Shown one piece after another: positions 8,764 to 18,361 of a stretch of DNA of 64,000 bases. A program made the position numbers and the translations under genes. The DNA is from Photobacterium sp. DA100 (GTDB taxonomy: Bacteria > Pseudomonadota > Gammaproteobacteria > Enterobacterales > Vibrionaceae): contig NZ_CP119424.1 in the NCBI RefSeq assembly GCF_029223585.1, forward strand, positions 1,178,001 to 1,242,000, in the 5' to 3' direction. The notes below the pieces were generated by a model. That model made no database searches, was not told where the DNA came from, and saw only the letters and a list, made by a program, of their open reading frames with translations. The first letter of the stretch is position 1; each line of letters starts with the position of its first letter.

Positions 8764-10104
8764 TCAATAGCCCACGAGAGACGGTAACCACAGACTTAAC
8801 TGAGGGAAGAAGGCAATGAGGAATACCCCGACAACCGAAGCCATGACGAACGGATGGATCCTTGCTGTAATTTGTTCCACGGTAGAGCCACCAATGCCGG
8901 AGGCGACAAAGATATTTTCCCCCAAGGGCGGTGTGGCAAAACCAATAGAGAGCGTACACACCACTACGATACCCACATGGGTCGGATCAGCGCCCAGCAT
9001 ATACATAATCGGCAACAGCACCGGCACGATGATCATAATGGCCGCCAGTGTTTCCATGAACATGCCGATAAACAGTAATAACATGATGGTCAACGCCCAA
9101 ACCATGTACATGTTGTCAGTCAGGCTCAAGAGTGAATCGGCAACGACTACAGGGATTTTTTGCTCGATAAGCAATCTGCCGAACACCGTCGCGGCAAACA
9201 AGATCAACAATACCCGACCGGTGATCCAAGTTGTGGTGGTCAATGAGTTGATAACGTTCTTGAAAGCCAATTCGCGATGAACGAATAACCCAATAAACAG
9301 CGAGTAGAAGATGGCAACAATCGCTGATTCTGTCGGAGTAAATAGCCCAGAGTAGATCCCGCCCAGAATCAGGAAGGGGGCCAACAGCGACCAAACCCCA
9401 CGCCTAAGTGCTGTTCGGATATCCCCTGTGGACCAGCTTTCGGTCAAGCCCTTATAACCACGTTTCTTGGCAATCATATAGTTGGTTGCCATCAGGGTTG
9501 AGGCCATGATCAACCCTGGGATCACCCCTGCCACAAACAACTTGGGAATAGAAAGTGACGCAAATTGACCATGTTGCGAAATCGCTTCTGGTGGCGGCAT
9601 AAGACCCATGGCCGATATGCCAAAGATCACCAGCGGAATGGAAGGCGGAATGATAATACCCAACCCACCAGATGCAGCCGTTACAGCCGATGCATAGCTA
9701 CGTTCATAGTCCCTTTTCACCATCGCTGGCACCATCAACATGCCTACTGCTGCCGTTGTGGCAGGGCCGGAACCTGAAATCGCGCCAAAGAACAGACAAG
9801 CAACCACAGTTGCCGCACCCAAGCCGCCGGTAACGGGGCCTGCGAGGCTTTCGGCAATATCAACCAAGCGCTTAGAAATGCCCGCCGCTTCCATCAAAGC
9901 TCCTGCTAACACAAAAGCCGGCAGTGCCATCAACGGGAAGTTACCCACTGATGTGAATGCGATTTGCACCAAGGCAATCGGATTTTTATCCAACACAAGA
10001 TAGGCCGCCATCGAGGCCCCTGCCAGTGACACGGTGATCGGTGCACCCAATATCAGCATCACCAAGAAACCACCAAATAATATGAGAGTGAGATATCCTT
10101 CCAT
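8764..10104 (-). CDS. TRAP transporter large permease (DctM/TauM type)
   Basis: The 446-residue, roughly 12-helix membrane protein is the transport subunit of a tripartite ATP-independent periplasmic transporter. Family signatures include GAPITVSLAG near residue 20, GAISGSGPATTAAVG near 110 and GIIIPPSIPLVI near 150. It uses a Na+ or H+ gradient to import the ligand delivered by the binding protein. It sits 17 bp after dctQ. The adjacent tauXY and xsc genes suggest taurine as substrate, equivalent to the tauKLM systems of alphaproteobacteria. Confidence 0.92.
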   Translation of the reverse strand: MEGYLTLILFGGFLVMLILGAPITVSLAGASMAAYLVLDKNPIALVQIAFTSVGNFPLMALPAFVLAGALMEAAGISKRLVDIAESLAGPVTGGLGAATVVACLFFGAISGSGPATTAAVGMLMVPAMVKRDYERSYASAVTAASGGLGIIIPPSIPLVIFGISAMGLMPPPEAISQHGQFASLSIPKLFVAGVIPGLIMASTLMATNYMIAKKRGYKGLTESWSTGDIRTALRRGVWSLLAPFLILGGIYSGLFTPTESAIVAIFYSLFIGLFVHRELAFKNVINSLTTTTWITGRVLLILFAATVFGRLLIEQKIPVVVADSLLSLTDNMYMVWALTIMLLLFIGMFMETLAAIMIIVPVLLPIMYMLGADPTHVGIVVVCTLSIGFATPPLGENIFVASGIGGSTVEQITARIHPFVMASVVGVFLIAFFPQLSLWLPSLVGY

Positions 10105-10121
10105 GAATGGCCCCTTATCCT

Positions 10122-10715
10122 TTAAACCACTGTCTTTTGGACTTGATAGTCCTGCTTCTGAACCTGATGCTGTTGATTCTGAACTTGCAGCTTTTGGATT
10201 TTCTTGATCTCTTTTGCATCAGGGTCAACCGCTTCAACTCCCTTGAATAATCGCTCGTAGTTATTCCAGAGAATTCGGATTGTCATCAAGGTAAAGGCTA
10301 TGGGCAGGATCATGTAGAAATACTTCATGGGAATGCCTGTGGTCTGTGACTTCCAGAACAGGTTCATCTTGTTAAAAACAAAGTCGTAGCTGAGGTAAAC
10401 AAAATACCCGTTGAACACCACCCAGAGCAGATCAGCAATGGTTTCGCATACGGTTTTGACAATCGGAGGAAAGAACTTGAAGTGAAAACTCACCCTGTTG
10501 TGTGCAGACATCTTGGCAGCAACCACCGCCCCCAAATAGGCGAACCAGACGAACATATAGGTTGCAACTTCATCTCCCCAAGGGATGGAATATTGGAAAA
10601 ACTGGCGTAATAAAATCTGCGCAAACAGTAATAACACGAATAAAGCCAGTAATAAGCAGCAGGTGTACTCTTCAATATTATTTAAGTGCTTTTTTATAGT
10701 ATGGATAACAGACAT
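10122..10715 (-). CDS. TRAP transporter small permease (DctQ/TauL type)
   Basis: The 197-residue protein has four predicted membrane segments, with family motifs in LRQFFQYSIPWGDEVATYMFVW and the GAVVAAKM region. It pairs with DctM in the inner membrane. The C-terminal 25-30 residues form an unusual Gln/Val/Lys-rich cytoplasmic tail with a repeated VQ(N/K)Q pattern that is not typical of DctQ. GGAGG precedes the ATG at 10715. A strong stem-loop separates it from the upstream binding-protein gene. Confidence 0.9.
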   Translation of the reverse strand: MSVIHTIKKHLNNIEEYTCCLLLALFVLLLFAQILLRQFFQYSIPWGDEVATYMFVWFAYLGAVVAAKMSAHNRVSFHFKFFPPIVKTVCETIADLLWVVFNGYFVYLSYDFVFNKMNLFWKSQTTGIPMKYFYMILPIAFTLMTIRILWNNYERLFKGVEAVDPDAKEIKKIQKLQVQNQQHQVQKQDYQVQKTVV

Positions 10716-10731
10716 AAAGCCTCCGGCGTAT

Positions 10732-10810
10732 CCCTGACATTTATATTAGTGTGTTCATCAGGGGATAATGGACTCATGCTTTACGATGTTGAATAAAGTA
10801 AAGCATGAGT
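10732..10810 (-). promoter_or_regulatory. Intercistronic stem-loops between dctP and dctQ
   Basis: A perfect 13-bp inverted repeat (10772-10784 with 10798-10810, 13-nt loop) is followed on the minus strand by a smaller CCCTGA/TCAGGG hairpin (10732-10763). There is no T tract, so it is not a classical terminator. Such structures usually protect or partly terminate the binding-protein message so that more binding protein than permease is made. Confidence 0.6.
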
Positions 10811-10825
10811 AGTGATGTCGCTGAA

Positions 10826-11824
10826 TTAGCGTCCCAATAGCTTCAGCGTTTCATCTAGCTTTTCTTTGCCGCCGATACTGGTGTAGAACTTAGGCCAGAC
10901 GGTTTTGGTCACTTTTTCAATCCACTCTTTCTCGCCATTGGCCGGATCAGTGAACACCATCCCTTTGGACTCTAGATCTTTGCGGATCTTGTCTTCTGTA
11001 TCCTGTAGGTAGGTAAAACTGTGCTCTGTAGCTTCTTTGCCTGCTGCCAGAATATTGGCCTGCATTTCCGGTGATTGCTGCTGGAATACCGATTCGCTGA
11101 CAATAAGTGGTTCTAGCGAGAAGATGTAGCGAATATTGGTCACATACTTTTGGACTTCATCGAATTTCATCGCATAAACAGTGATATACGGGTTATCTTG
11201 TCCATCGACAACGCCTTGCTGCAGACCGGTGAAGGTTTCTGACCAAGCCATTGGTGTTGGATTAACGCCCCATGCCTGATAAGAGGCAATCATGATTTCG
11301 TTTCGAGGTACACGAATAACCAGCCCTTTGAGATCTTCTGGTGAGGCAACAGGACGTTTGGAGTTGGTCAGTACGCGGAAGCCTGAGTAGGCCCAGCCGA
11401 TGATCCTCACCCCGGCATCACGAATAGTATTATCCACCAGCTCCTGACCCACATCCCCCTGCGTCAATAATTTCGCTTCATCAGCGCTTTGAATCACATA
11501 AGGCATAGTGAGCAAACCGACCGTTGGAGAGAAAGGTGTCACGTTATTTATTGCCAGAATAGAAAAGTCCAATAATCCAATGGCAGCATTGTTGACTGTA
11601 TCTTGCTCATTGCCCAACTGACCATTAGGGAATAAGTCGACTTTCACTTGCCCATTGGTTTTTTCATCCAGTAATTTGCTAAAAGTTGTGCCTAATTCCC
11701 ACTGTGTTCCACCAGCCGCATCACCGATCGCCATTTTGAAGTTTTTCGCGAGTACACTAGATGATGCAAACGCCATAGAGACAGCAGCAATTAGACTAAC
11801 AATTTTCTTTTTCTGGAATTTCAT
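10826..11824 (-). CDS. TRAP transporter periplasmic binding protein (DctP/TauK type)
   Basis: The 332-residue protein has a cleavable signal (residues 1-26, ending SSVLAK) and a full DctP fold: FPNGQLGNEQD near 65, LKGLVIRVPRNEI near 165 with the conserved ligand-binding Arg, and GQDNP near 210. It captures the substrate in the periplasm and delivers it to DctQM. It is first in the dctPQM-Cache operon. Taurine as ligand is inferred from the adjacent tauXY and xsc genes. The 160-bp gap to tauY presumably carries its promoter. Confidence 0.9.
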   Translation of the reverse strand: MKFQKKKIVSLIAAVSMAFASSSVLAKNFKMAIGDAAGGTQWELGTTFSKLLDEKTNGQVKVDLFPNGQLGNEQDTVNNAAIGLLDFSILAINNVTPFSPTVGLLTMPYVIQSADEAKLLTQGDVGQELVDNTIRDAGVRIIGWAYSGFRVLTNSKRPVASPEDLKGLVIRVPRNEIMIASYQAWGVNPTPMAWSETFTGLQQGVVDGQDNPYITVYAMKFDEVQKYVTNIRYIFSLEPLIVSESVFQQQSPEMQANILAAGKEATEHSFTYLQDTEDKIRKDLESKGMVFTDPANGEKEWIEKVTKTVWPKFYTSIGGKEKLDETLKLLGR

Positions 11825-11984
11825 AGTCGTGACCTTTTATATTGTTTCGCATTATTCGCGTTATAGATAAAGGTGACCACGGTACAACGTACTGAGACAT
11901 CCTGGTCGTGTTGTGTGTCTTTGTTATATAACTCTGTTGTGTCGCTTATTTTGTCATTTAGCTTTTTGTATAGGGTGAAAGGAT

Positions 11985-13448
11985 TTAAAGCACTTCGTCT
12001 TTAAGGTGATACCATCGATATAAAAAACGTTGTCCAAGCCGCCTAAATGGTGCAAAAGCTTCGGACTCGACCATCTCCTGAATATTGGGAAATGGCAGTT
12101 TAGACTGGAAAATCGGCAGGTTCAGATCTTTAGCTTCACCGGCAATCCATTGCGCCAAGCGCTTACCCGCCTGTGCTGAATACATCACACCATTGCCACC
12201 GTAACCCAATGCATAATAGATGGATTGGTTAGCATTGGGCTGGTAGATCCGCGGCATCATATCGTGGCTCACATCTACCCATCCCCACCAGGAGTAATCG
12301 ACTTGAATATTTTCCAGAGCCGGAAACTTACGTGCCAAGTCGGCTTTTAGCATGTCTTCGTATTTTTTCTCTGGTGCAGCCTTTCCAGTAATCGCACTGC
12401 GAGTACCGATTTGAACCCGATTATCTGGCAGTAAGCGGTAGTAATGACGCAAAACCCGTGTATCAGTGATGACCTGATTGGTACGAAAATTACACGCTTC
12501 AATCTCGGAATTGGTCAATGGCCGAGTGACCATAGAATTCGACAGAATAGGTAACAAACGGTTTTTTAGTTGGCCGTGTAAACCCTGCGAGGTATAGCCC
12601 CCCGTTGCCACTCCAACTGCCCTAGCTTTTACTGTGCCACCTGGGGTTTTTAGGTAGTGAATACCGTTTCGCGTTTCCCAGCCAATCACTGGGCTTGCTG
12701 GGTGAACCGTCGCGCCCAACGCTCGGGCTTTCTTTAGGTAACCGAAGGCCAATTTACCTGCATGGATGCCAATGCCTTCTGGCTCATGCATTGCTCCAGC
12801 GGCTTCCTGATCGCCAACAAACTGCTTCTTTACGGTATCGGCATCCAGTATTTGCGCGTCATAGTTAAAGGTTTGGCGCAATAGCTTGGCTTCTTTTTCC
12901 AGCGTCGGCATGACTTTGGCGCGATGCGCTACATACAGGTGACCACCAGGTTGTGGTTCACAGTCGATATCCTTAATCAGCCCTTTAAAAGTTTCCATGC
13001 CGTCCAAACATTCTTCATGCATTCGGATGGCAGTATCTAGGCCCCAGCGTTGTATCCACTGAGAGCGTTTTAAACGCCCAGACGCACATTGCGCCTGCCC
13101 ACCGTTGCGCGTACTACACCCCCAGCTTGCTCTGTTAGCTTCCAACACAGTCGCCTTAATGCCATATTGTTCAGCAAGGTGAATCGCGGTTGATAAACCG
13201 GTATAACCCGAGCCGATAATCGCAACATCGACATCCACATCGCTGAGGATCGGGCCGTCGTCGGCTGGCGGGTCTCCCGCTGTGCCTACCCAATAAGTCG
13301 GGGCATACTCTGCGCCACGACCGGGTGTCCTTGCGACTAGTGGATCATACCCCGGCTCATAATTTTCTTTTGCCGCTGTTGTCTGCTCTGTCTGCTCATT
13401 GATTGATTTATCGAGTACTACCCTTTCTTTCTCTACTGTTGAATCCAT
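11985..13448 (-). CDS. tauY: Taurine dehydrogenase large subunit-like flavoprotein
   Basis: This 487-residue DAO/DadA-family oxidoreductase has an FAD dinucleotide motif GSGYTG at residues 79-84 (IIGSGYTGLST), a CSTRNGGQ segment near 110, and a C-terminal GYGGNGVMYS FAD contact. The first 70 residues are a polar extension carrying PTYWVGT. TauXY deaminates taurine to sulfoacetaldehyde, passing electrons to the respiratory chain. The call rests on its small partner tauX 48 bp upstream and on xsc and TRAP genes around it. By sequence alone it could be a gamma-glutamylputrescine oxidase-like enzyme. Confidence 0.72.
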   Translation of the reverse strand: MDSTVEKERVVLDKSINEQTEQTTAAKENYEPGYDPLVARTPGRGAEYAPTYWVGTAGDPPADDGPILSDVDVDVAIIGSGYTGLSTAIHLAEQYGIKATVLEANRASWGCSTRNGGQAQCASGRLKRSQWIQRWGLDTAIRMHEECLDGMETFKGLIKDIDCEPQPGGHLYVAHRAKVMPTLEKEAKLLRQTFNYDAQILDADTVKKQFVGDQEAAGAMHEPEGIGIHAGKLAFGYLKKARALGATVHPASPVIGWETRNGIHYLKTPGGTVKARAVGVATGGYTSQGLHGQLKNRLLPILSNSMVTRPLTNSEIEACNFRTNQVITDTRVLRHYYRLLPDNRVQIGTRSAITGKAAPEKKYEDMLKADLARKFPALENIQVDYSWWGWVDVSHDMMPRIYQPNANQSIYYALGYGGNGVMYSAQAGKRLAQWIAGEAKDLNLPIFQSKLPFPNIQEMVESEAFAPFRRLGQRFLYRWYHLKDEVL

Positions 13449-13496
13449 TTCAAGCTCCTTGCCATGCTCAGTCTAAATAAGTTTCAACTCAGGAAC

Positions 13497-13913
13497 TTAA
13501 TTGGCATTAAAGAAAGATGGGCGGTCTTTGCGGAACGCATTTTTAACTTTGATTTTGCCATCGACAAGGGTGAAAACATCCACCATACGTGCTTCGATAC
13601 GACTACCATCAGGCTTAGTGGCACAAAATGTCGATTCTGAAACAGCACGGTCGCCGCTGACGAAGTGAACACCATCGAGCCAGGCAGCATCCGGGAAGTT
13701 CTTCCAGACTTGCTGGAAACTCTCTCTAACCGCGTCCCTGCCGTTGAAAGTATTACCTTGAAGCTCAGGGCCTGCAGCAGTATGGAACGTACAGTCGTCC
13801 GTCACAAATGTCATCAGGGCATCAATGTCATGGTCATTCCATGCTTGGCTGAATGCTTGTAAAAACTCGATGCTGACTTCATCGTTTTGCTTTTCTACAG
13901 ACTGAGTATTCAT
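13497..13913 (-). CDS. tauX: Taurine dehydrogenase small subunit-like SnoaL-fold protein
   Basis: The 138-residue protein has an NTF2/SnoaL-like fold: FSQAWNDHDIDALMTFVTDD near 20-42, FNGRDAVRESFQQVW near 57, and a C-terminal RMVDVFTLVDGKIKVKN strand pair. Small proteins of this type accompany TauY flavoproteins as the TauX subunit. It is translated just ahead of tauY and shares its transcript. Alone, the fold would only be called a generic SnoaL-like protein, so the assignment depends on context. AAGGATAT precedes the ATG. Confidence 0.7.
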   Translation of the reverse strand: MNTQSVEKQNDEVSIEFLQAFSQAWNDHDIDALMTFVTDDCTFHTAAGPELQGNTFNGRDAVRESFQQVWKNFPDAAWLDGVHFVSGDRAVSESTFCATKPDGSRIEARMVDVFTLVDGKIKVKNAFRKDRPSFFNAN

Positions 13914-14235
13914 TCTTATATCCTTATCGTTTTAAACATGAACCAGACAATTTTACCAGCCACAATGTTAAATTTTGGTTAACATATACCCGTACTAACA
14001 TACCGTCAAATCATATTCTCAAATTCGAGACTTGGCGTTAGCTGGTTAATCCTAAACAGATATTTTCAAATTTTGCTTCTAGCGAACAAGTCAAGTTAAC
14101 CCCCAAAAACCTAACAACCTGTTAACTTAAAGCTAGTTGTCGACCTAAGCTCAGTCAACGGAAAATTCGAAAAATTGAGATGTTTTATTTCAAAAATCAA
14201 TAAATGTGAGTTGCATCAATAATCGCTGCTGGCGA
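13914..14235 (-). promoter_or_regulatory. tauXY upstream region
   Basis: This 322-bp gene-free AT-rich stretch lies between the FRG gene and tauX. It holds a possible CRP-like site at 14205-14220 (TGTGA, six bases, TCAAT) and ATTCGAAAAATTG at 14165-14177, a 13-mer that also occurs upstream of iolD (36084-36096). No small gene was identified. Confidence 0.4.
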
Positions 14236-15192
14236 TCAATCAAAATCAAAGTCACTGGTATAGGTATGGCGGTACTGTTGGAACCCGCCCTTTATATCCC
14301 TTCGCGTTAATTCCTGCAGGGAATCATTTGAAGTTATGCCATTTGGATTAATGCCACCCGAAGCCAAACTCTCTAAAGCTTTCACTTTTGCTAGTGATCC
14401 TATTGCATCGGAATGGTGATAATCGACCAAGTTAGTTTCCAGCAAGAGTTCAGACAGGCTCCCACCACCACCGGCGAACACCGCATTATCAACCGGCGCT
14501 TGCTCAAAGAGTTTGTTGATATGCAGACATAGCCCAGTAAGATCCGGATAAATAAGCTGCTCATTAATGCCGCATTTATCCAACTCCAGAAGTAAGTTTT
14601 CTTTTACTTCGGAGAAAATGGGTATTTCAAATAACTCATCACTTTCACCCGCTTCTATTTCAAACGGGGTAAAACGTTTGTTGGTATCTCCACCCACCGA
14701 GGGATGCAAGCTATACCAATTGCTTTGAGCCTTGATCCTCGCGTAGGAGACTGGCGGTTGAAATACCTTGGTTTCTGAGACTTCAAAAGGGTCTTCAGCC
14801 ATATTATGTTGTTGTCTTGCATTGGCTTTCAGTACATAGACATGGGGCTGATTTCCGGGCGATTGGCAGGCAAACCACAGTGCTACCAATGGGTTGCTGG
14901 TCCAGTCCAGCAGTCTAGTTTTTAACCCGTGATGGTGGGCTTCAGACATGATGTGCCAATAGTCAGTGTTTTGAGCCCTGAGTTTGTTTTTTCCCAAGCG
15001 ATAAAAACAATCGAGCATGTCTTTCTCTTGGGCAATAGTAGATATATTCTCCGCCCCTCTTGCTATCGAGGGGAGCAGTGATTTCCGCTTATTGGGTTGG
15101 CCCCTAAATAAAAGAAGCTCTTCTCCGTTTGTTAATTCATCAATAAGTGCTAAATATTTCGTAATAGAACCTGTGTAAGGCAGAGAATTCAT
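14236..15192 (-). CDS. FRG-domain protein
   Basis: The 318-residue soluble protein carries an FRG domain in its first 120 residues: LLLFRGQPNKRKSLLPSIAR near 27-46, then HHGLKTRLLDWTSNPLVALWFAC near 87-109. The domain is named after its Phe-Arg-Gly motif, has no agreed biochemical role, and often occurs in phage-defence or mobile loci. The rest (130-318) has no motif I recognise. It begins 15 bp after the SuyZ-type exporter gene, so it appears to be third in an xsc-exporter-FRG operon. GGAGAAAGG precedes the start. Confidence 0.85.
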   Translation of the reverse strand: MNSLPYTGSITKYLALIDELTNGEELLLFRGQPNKRKSLLPSIARGAENISTIAQEKDMLDCFYRLGKNKLRAQNTDYWHIMSEAHHHGLKTRLLDWTSNPLVALWFACQSPGNQPHVYVLKANARQQHNMAEDPFEVSETKVFQPPVSYARIKAQSNWYSLHPSVGGDTNKRFTPFEIEAGESDELFEIPIFSEVKENLLLELDKCGINEQLIYPDLTGLCLHINKLFEQAPVDNAVFAGGGGSLSELLLETNLVDYHHSDAIGSLAKVKALESLASGGINPNGITSNDSLQELTRRDIKGGFQQYRHTYTSDFDFD

Positions 15193-15207
15193 ACCCTTTC
15201 TCCAAAG

Positions 15208-16245
15208 TTAAAAAATCATCCGTCCCAGGTACACGACTGCTAACATATAGGCGGCGATAAACAGTGCATTCCCCATTAGCAGCGCTATAGGTTTCCAGCC
15301 CAACTCAGACAGTTTTTCAAATGAGGTCTTTACCCCTAGAGCGGCAATTGAGATAACCAAACACCACTTGGAAATATCTGAACTCATTTCAACCGCCACA
15401 GGAGGGATCCAGCCAAAACTGTTCACGACAACCAGCCCGATAAATACCAACAAGAAAACAGGAACCAGAGGCTGCTTGCCCGCTTTATCATTTCCACTAG
15501 CCTGCCTTGCTGAACGGAACCAGAATGCACACACCACCACAACCGGCATCAGCATCGCGACCCTAAACATCTTGGCTAATGTCGCAGAATCCCCGACTTC
15601 TGGTGAAATCATAAATCCAGCCCCTACCACTTGGGCGACATCGTGAATGGAGCCACCGAGGAACAACCCTGCTTCAGAGCGACTCAGTTCAAGTACTGTC
15701 ACCACCAGCGGATAGAGCACCATGGCAATAGTGGAAAACGCCGCTACCCCAATGGCTGTTAGCAAAGTGTAATGCTCGTTTTCCTGGTTCTGCGGCAGAG
15801 TAGAAGAGATTGCCATCGCTGCCGAAATCCCACATATCCCTGTTGCTCCGCCCGACAAAATCCCGAGCATAGAAGGCAAGCGAAGCAGTTTTGCCATCAT
15901 CAAACTAAAGCCAATCGTCAACACCACAGCACCTGCCAACGCGGTTACTCCTAGCGCTCCAATAGCATGTACATCACTGATGGCAATTCTAACGCCAAGC
16001 AATGCCACACCCACTCGAACCAGCTTCTTTGCCGAAGCTTCAATACCAGGAAGGCATTTTGGGTTATCCGATAAAAAGTGAAACGAGATGCCAATCAGCA
16101 GCGCATAAAGAAAGGTGGGGCCTCCGTATTGGGCCGAGACAAATGACGCTGCCGCAGCAATCACAACACACAGTAATAAACCTGGAACAAACTCATTCAA
16201 ACCGGACAGCAAAGGTTTTGGTAACTTTAACGCACGTTCGGTCAT
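15208..16245 (-). CDS. YeiH/UPF0324-family putative sulfate/sulfite exporter (SuyZ type)
   Basis: I choose the ATG at 16245 because GGAGGTA lies just before it, giving 345 residues; an upstream in-frame start adds 14 unlikely residues. The protein has about ten hydrophobic helices and the family motifs GGATGICGISAAMA near 140 and GGSIHDVAQVVGAG near 215. Members encoded in sulfonate-degradation operons are thought to export the sulfite or sulfate released by desulfonation. It lies 70 bp behind xsc, which fits export of the sulfite made by Xsc. A second, unrelated TSUP exporter is encoded at 24164. Confidence 0.82.
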   Translation of the reverse strand: MTERALKLPKPLLSGLNEFVPGLLLCVVIAAAASFVSAQYGGPTFLYALLIGISFHFLSDNPKCLPGIEASAKKLVRVGVALLGVRIAISDVHAIGALGVTALAGAVVLTIGFSLMMAKLLRLPSMLGILSGGATGICGISAAMAISSTLPQNQENEHYTLLTAIGVAAFSTIAMVLYPLVVTVLELSRSEAGLFLGGSIHDVAQVVGAGFMISPEVGDSATLAKMFRVAMLMPVVVVCAFWFRSARQASGNDKAGKQPLVPVFLLVFIGLVVVNSFGWIPPVAVEMSSDISKWCLVISIAALGVKTSFEKLSELGWKPIALLMGNALFIAAYMLAVVYLGRMIF

Positions 16246-16315
16246 GTGGTACCTCCACGTCAGGTATAAAGAAAGCCCAACTCTCACCGCTGGTCAGGCT
16301 CAGATAGACTTGCAA

Positions 16316-18127
16316 TTACACGTAGTCTTTATACTTGTCGAGGAAACGCACAGGCTTCGATAGCGCGTCACGGCGGAACGGGTCACCTAGTTCTTGCGTG
16401 CACATGATTTCAATAATGGTGGTCTTGCCTTCGTTCATCTGCATATCGATAGCCTTTTGCAGTGCTGGGCCGACATCTTCCAACCGGTCTACCGTGATCC
16501 CTTCAGCGCCCATGGCACGACCGATTTCAGCAAAACTCTGGTTATCCAGCTCACCAGCCACAAAGCGACGGTTATAGAAATCAACTTGGTTCTTCTTCTC
16601 AGCGCCCCACTGGCGGTTGTGGAATACTACGGCCGTCACTGGGATGTTATGGCGCACACAGGTCATGGTTTCCATCAAGCTCATTCCCCATGCACCATCG
16701 CCGGCATAAGAAATAGCAGGACGATGTGGCGCAGCAACTTTGGCCCCGATAATAGTTGGGAAGGCGTAACCACAGTTGCCAAAACTCATGGCTGCGAAGA
16801 AACTGCGCGGCTTCTCAAAGCGCAAGTAACTATTGGCAATGGAGTTGATATTACCGATATCGGTCGAGACCATCACATCGTCCGGCATCGCTTTTTCAAG
16901 CTCACGCAGTACCTGACGTGGATGCAAATATTCACCACCAGAGAATGGTTTTTCCTGGGCATTTTGCTCAATCATATCCAGGCTGAACGGGTCACGCTCA
17001 TGGGTCCACTCGTCCAGCTCTTTCTCCCAAATTTCTTTCTCTGCTTGAACCTTATTGAAGCGCTCATCTTTCGTCGCATCACACGCTAGGCTTCGACCTT
17101 CAAGGCGCTCTGTTAATGCAACCGCTGACGCCTTGGCGTCACCACAAATGCCGACCGAGATCTTCTTAACCAAGCCAAGCATCTTGTGGTCGGCATCAAT
17201 TTGAATAATCTTGGCATCCTTCGGCCAATACTCCATACCATGCTGCGGCAGAGTACCAAATGGACCTAGACGGGATCCCAATGCAATCACCACATCCGCT
17301 TGAGAAATCAGCTTCATGGCCGCTTTTGACCCTTGGTAGCCGAGCGGACCACACCATAGCGGATGGCTTGCCGGGAAAGAGTCATTATGCAGATAGCTGT
17401 TTACAACAGGTGCGCCCAGACGCTCAGCCAGTGCTTTACACTCATCAACCGCATCGGCCATGACCACACCGCCACCGGAAATAATGACCGGGAATTTCGC
17501 TTCAGCCAGAAGATCAGCAGCATCATTTAAGCTCTTAGCTCCACCAGGTCCTCGGTCAAGACGGGCAGGTTTCGGAATTTCACAAGTGATTTCGCCGTAG
17601 AAGTAGTCACGCGGGATGTTTAGCTGGGTTGGACCCATCTCACTCAGTGCACGGTCAAAGCAGCGACCGGTATATTCCGCCATGCGCGAAGGGTGCGTCA
17701 CATGCCCCTGGTACTTAGTAAATTCCTGGAACATAGGTAGCTGATTACATTCCTGGAACCCGCCCAGTCCCATCGTCGTTGTGCCTGTTTCCGGCGTTAC
17801 AATAACAACCGGACTGTGTGCCCAATATGCTGCGGCAATAGCGGTTACACAGTTACTGATCCCTGGTCCGTTCTGACCAATAACCACCCCGTGGTTACCA
17901 GACACACGTGAGAAACCGTCTGCCATATGTGCCGCACCCTGCTCATGTACCACAGGGATCAATCGAATACCGGCTGGCGCGAAGATGTCCATCGCATCCA
18001 TAAAGGCTGAGCCCATAATGCCGAACATATCTGTCACCCCATTGGCAACCATAGTTTCAACAAAGGCCTCTGATGGGGTCATTTTTGTTGGGCCAGCTAC
18101 AACTGTACGTGCATCTTGTTCGCTCAT
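16316..18127 (-). CDS. xsc: Sulfoacetaldehyde acetyltransferase
   Basis: The 603-residue ThDP enzyme cleaves sulfoacetaldehyde with phosphate to acetyl phosphate and sulfite. The N-terminal PYR domain carries the catalytic Glu in VHEQGAAHMADG (Glu62). The ThDP/Mg motif GDGAWG begins the signature segment near residue 470, followed by NRQWGAEKKNQVDFY, typical of Xsc. The start at 18127 is supported by AAGGAG; an upstream in-frame ATG would add nine residues. It heads an operon with the exporter and FRG gene and diverges from the cobS-like gene. A generic acetolactate synthase is unlikely given the context and length. Confidence 0.92.
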   Translation of the reverse strand: MSEQDARTVVAGPTKMTPSEAFVETMVANGVTDMFGIMGSAFMDAMDIFAPAGIRLIPVVHEQGAAHMADGFSRVSGNHGVVIGQNGPGISNCVTAIAAAYWAHSPVVIVTPETGTTTMGLGGFQECNQLPMFQEFTKYQGHVTHPSRMAEYTGRCFDRALSEMGPTQLNIPRDYFYGEITCEIPKPARLDRGPGGAKSLNDAADLLAEAKFPVIISGGGVVMADAVDECKALAERLGAPVVNSYLHNDSFPASHPLWCGPLGYQGSKAAMKLISQADVVIALGSRLGPFGTLPQHGMEYWPKDAKIIQIDADHKMLGLVKKISVGICGDAKASAVALTERLEGRSLACDATKDERFNKVQAEKEIWEKELDEWTHERDPFSLDMIEQNAQEKPFSGGEYLHPRQVLRELEKAMPDDVMVSTDIGNINSIANSYLRFEKPRSFFAAMSFGNCGYAFPTIIGAKVAAPHRPAISYAGDGAWGMSLMETMTCVRHNIPVTAVVFHNRQWGAEKKNQVDFYNRRFVAGELDNQSFAEIGRAMGAEGITVDRLEDVGPALQKAIDMQMNEGKTTIIEIMCTQELGDPFRRDALSKPVRFLDKYKDYV

Positions 18128-18361
18128 TCTCTGTATCTCCTTGATGATGGACATTCCAATTTAATGGAACTTTTTGTCTCGATATTTCGAATTCATTTAA
18201 ACACTAGACGCTCAAATATTTAACGTCAACAAAAAATTAACAATCGATATAATTTATTCCATTTTTTGATACAAGAGCATCAAATTACGTATTGAGAGGT
18301 TTCGAAATACCCCATCGTGGGAAACAATGAATTGCTAATTGGTTGAGTAAAAGGAAGTAAT

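Noticed and set aside
8747..8959. N-terminal extension of the Cache protein frame
   Set aside because: It lies inside the dctM coding region, has no ribosome site, and reads as out-of-frame sequence; the ATG at 8746 has GAGGTAA and begins a signal peptide.
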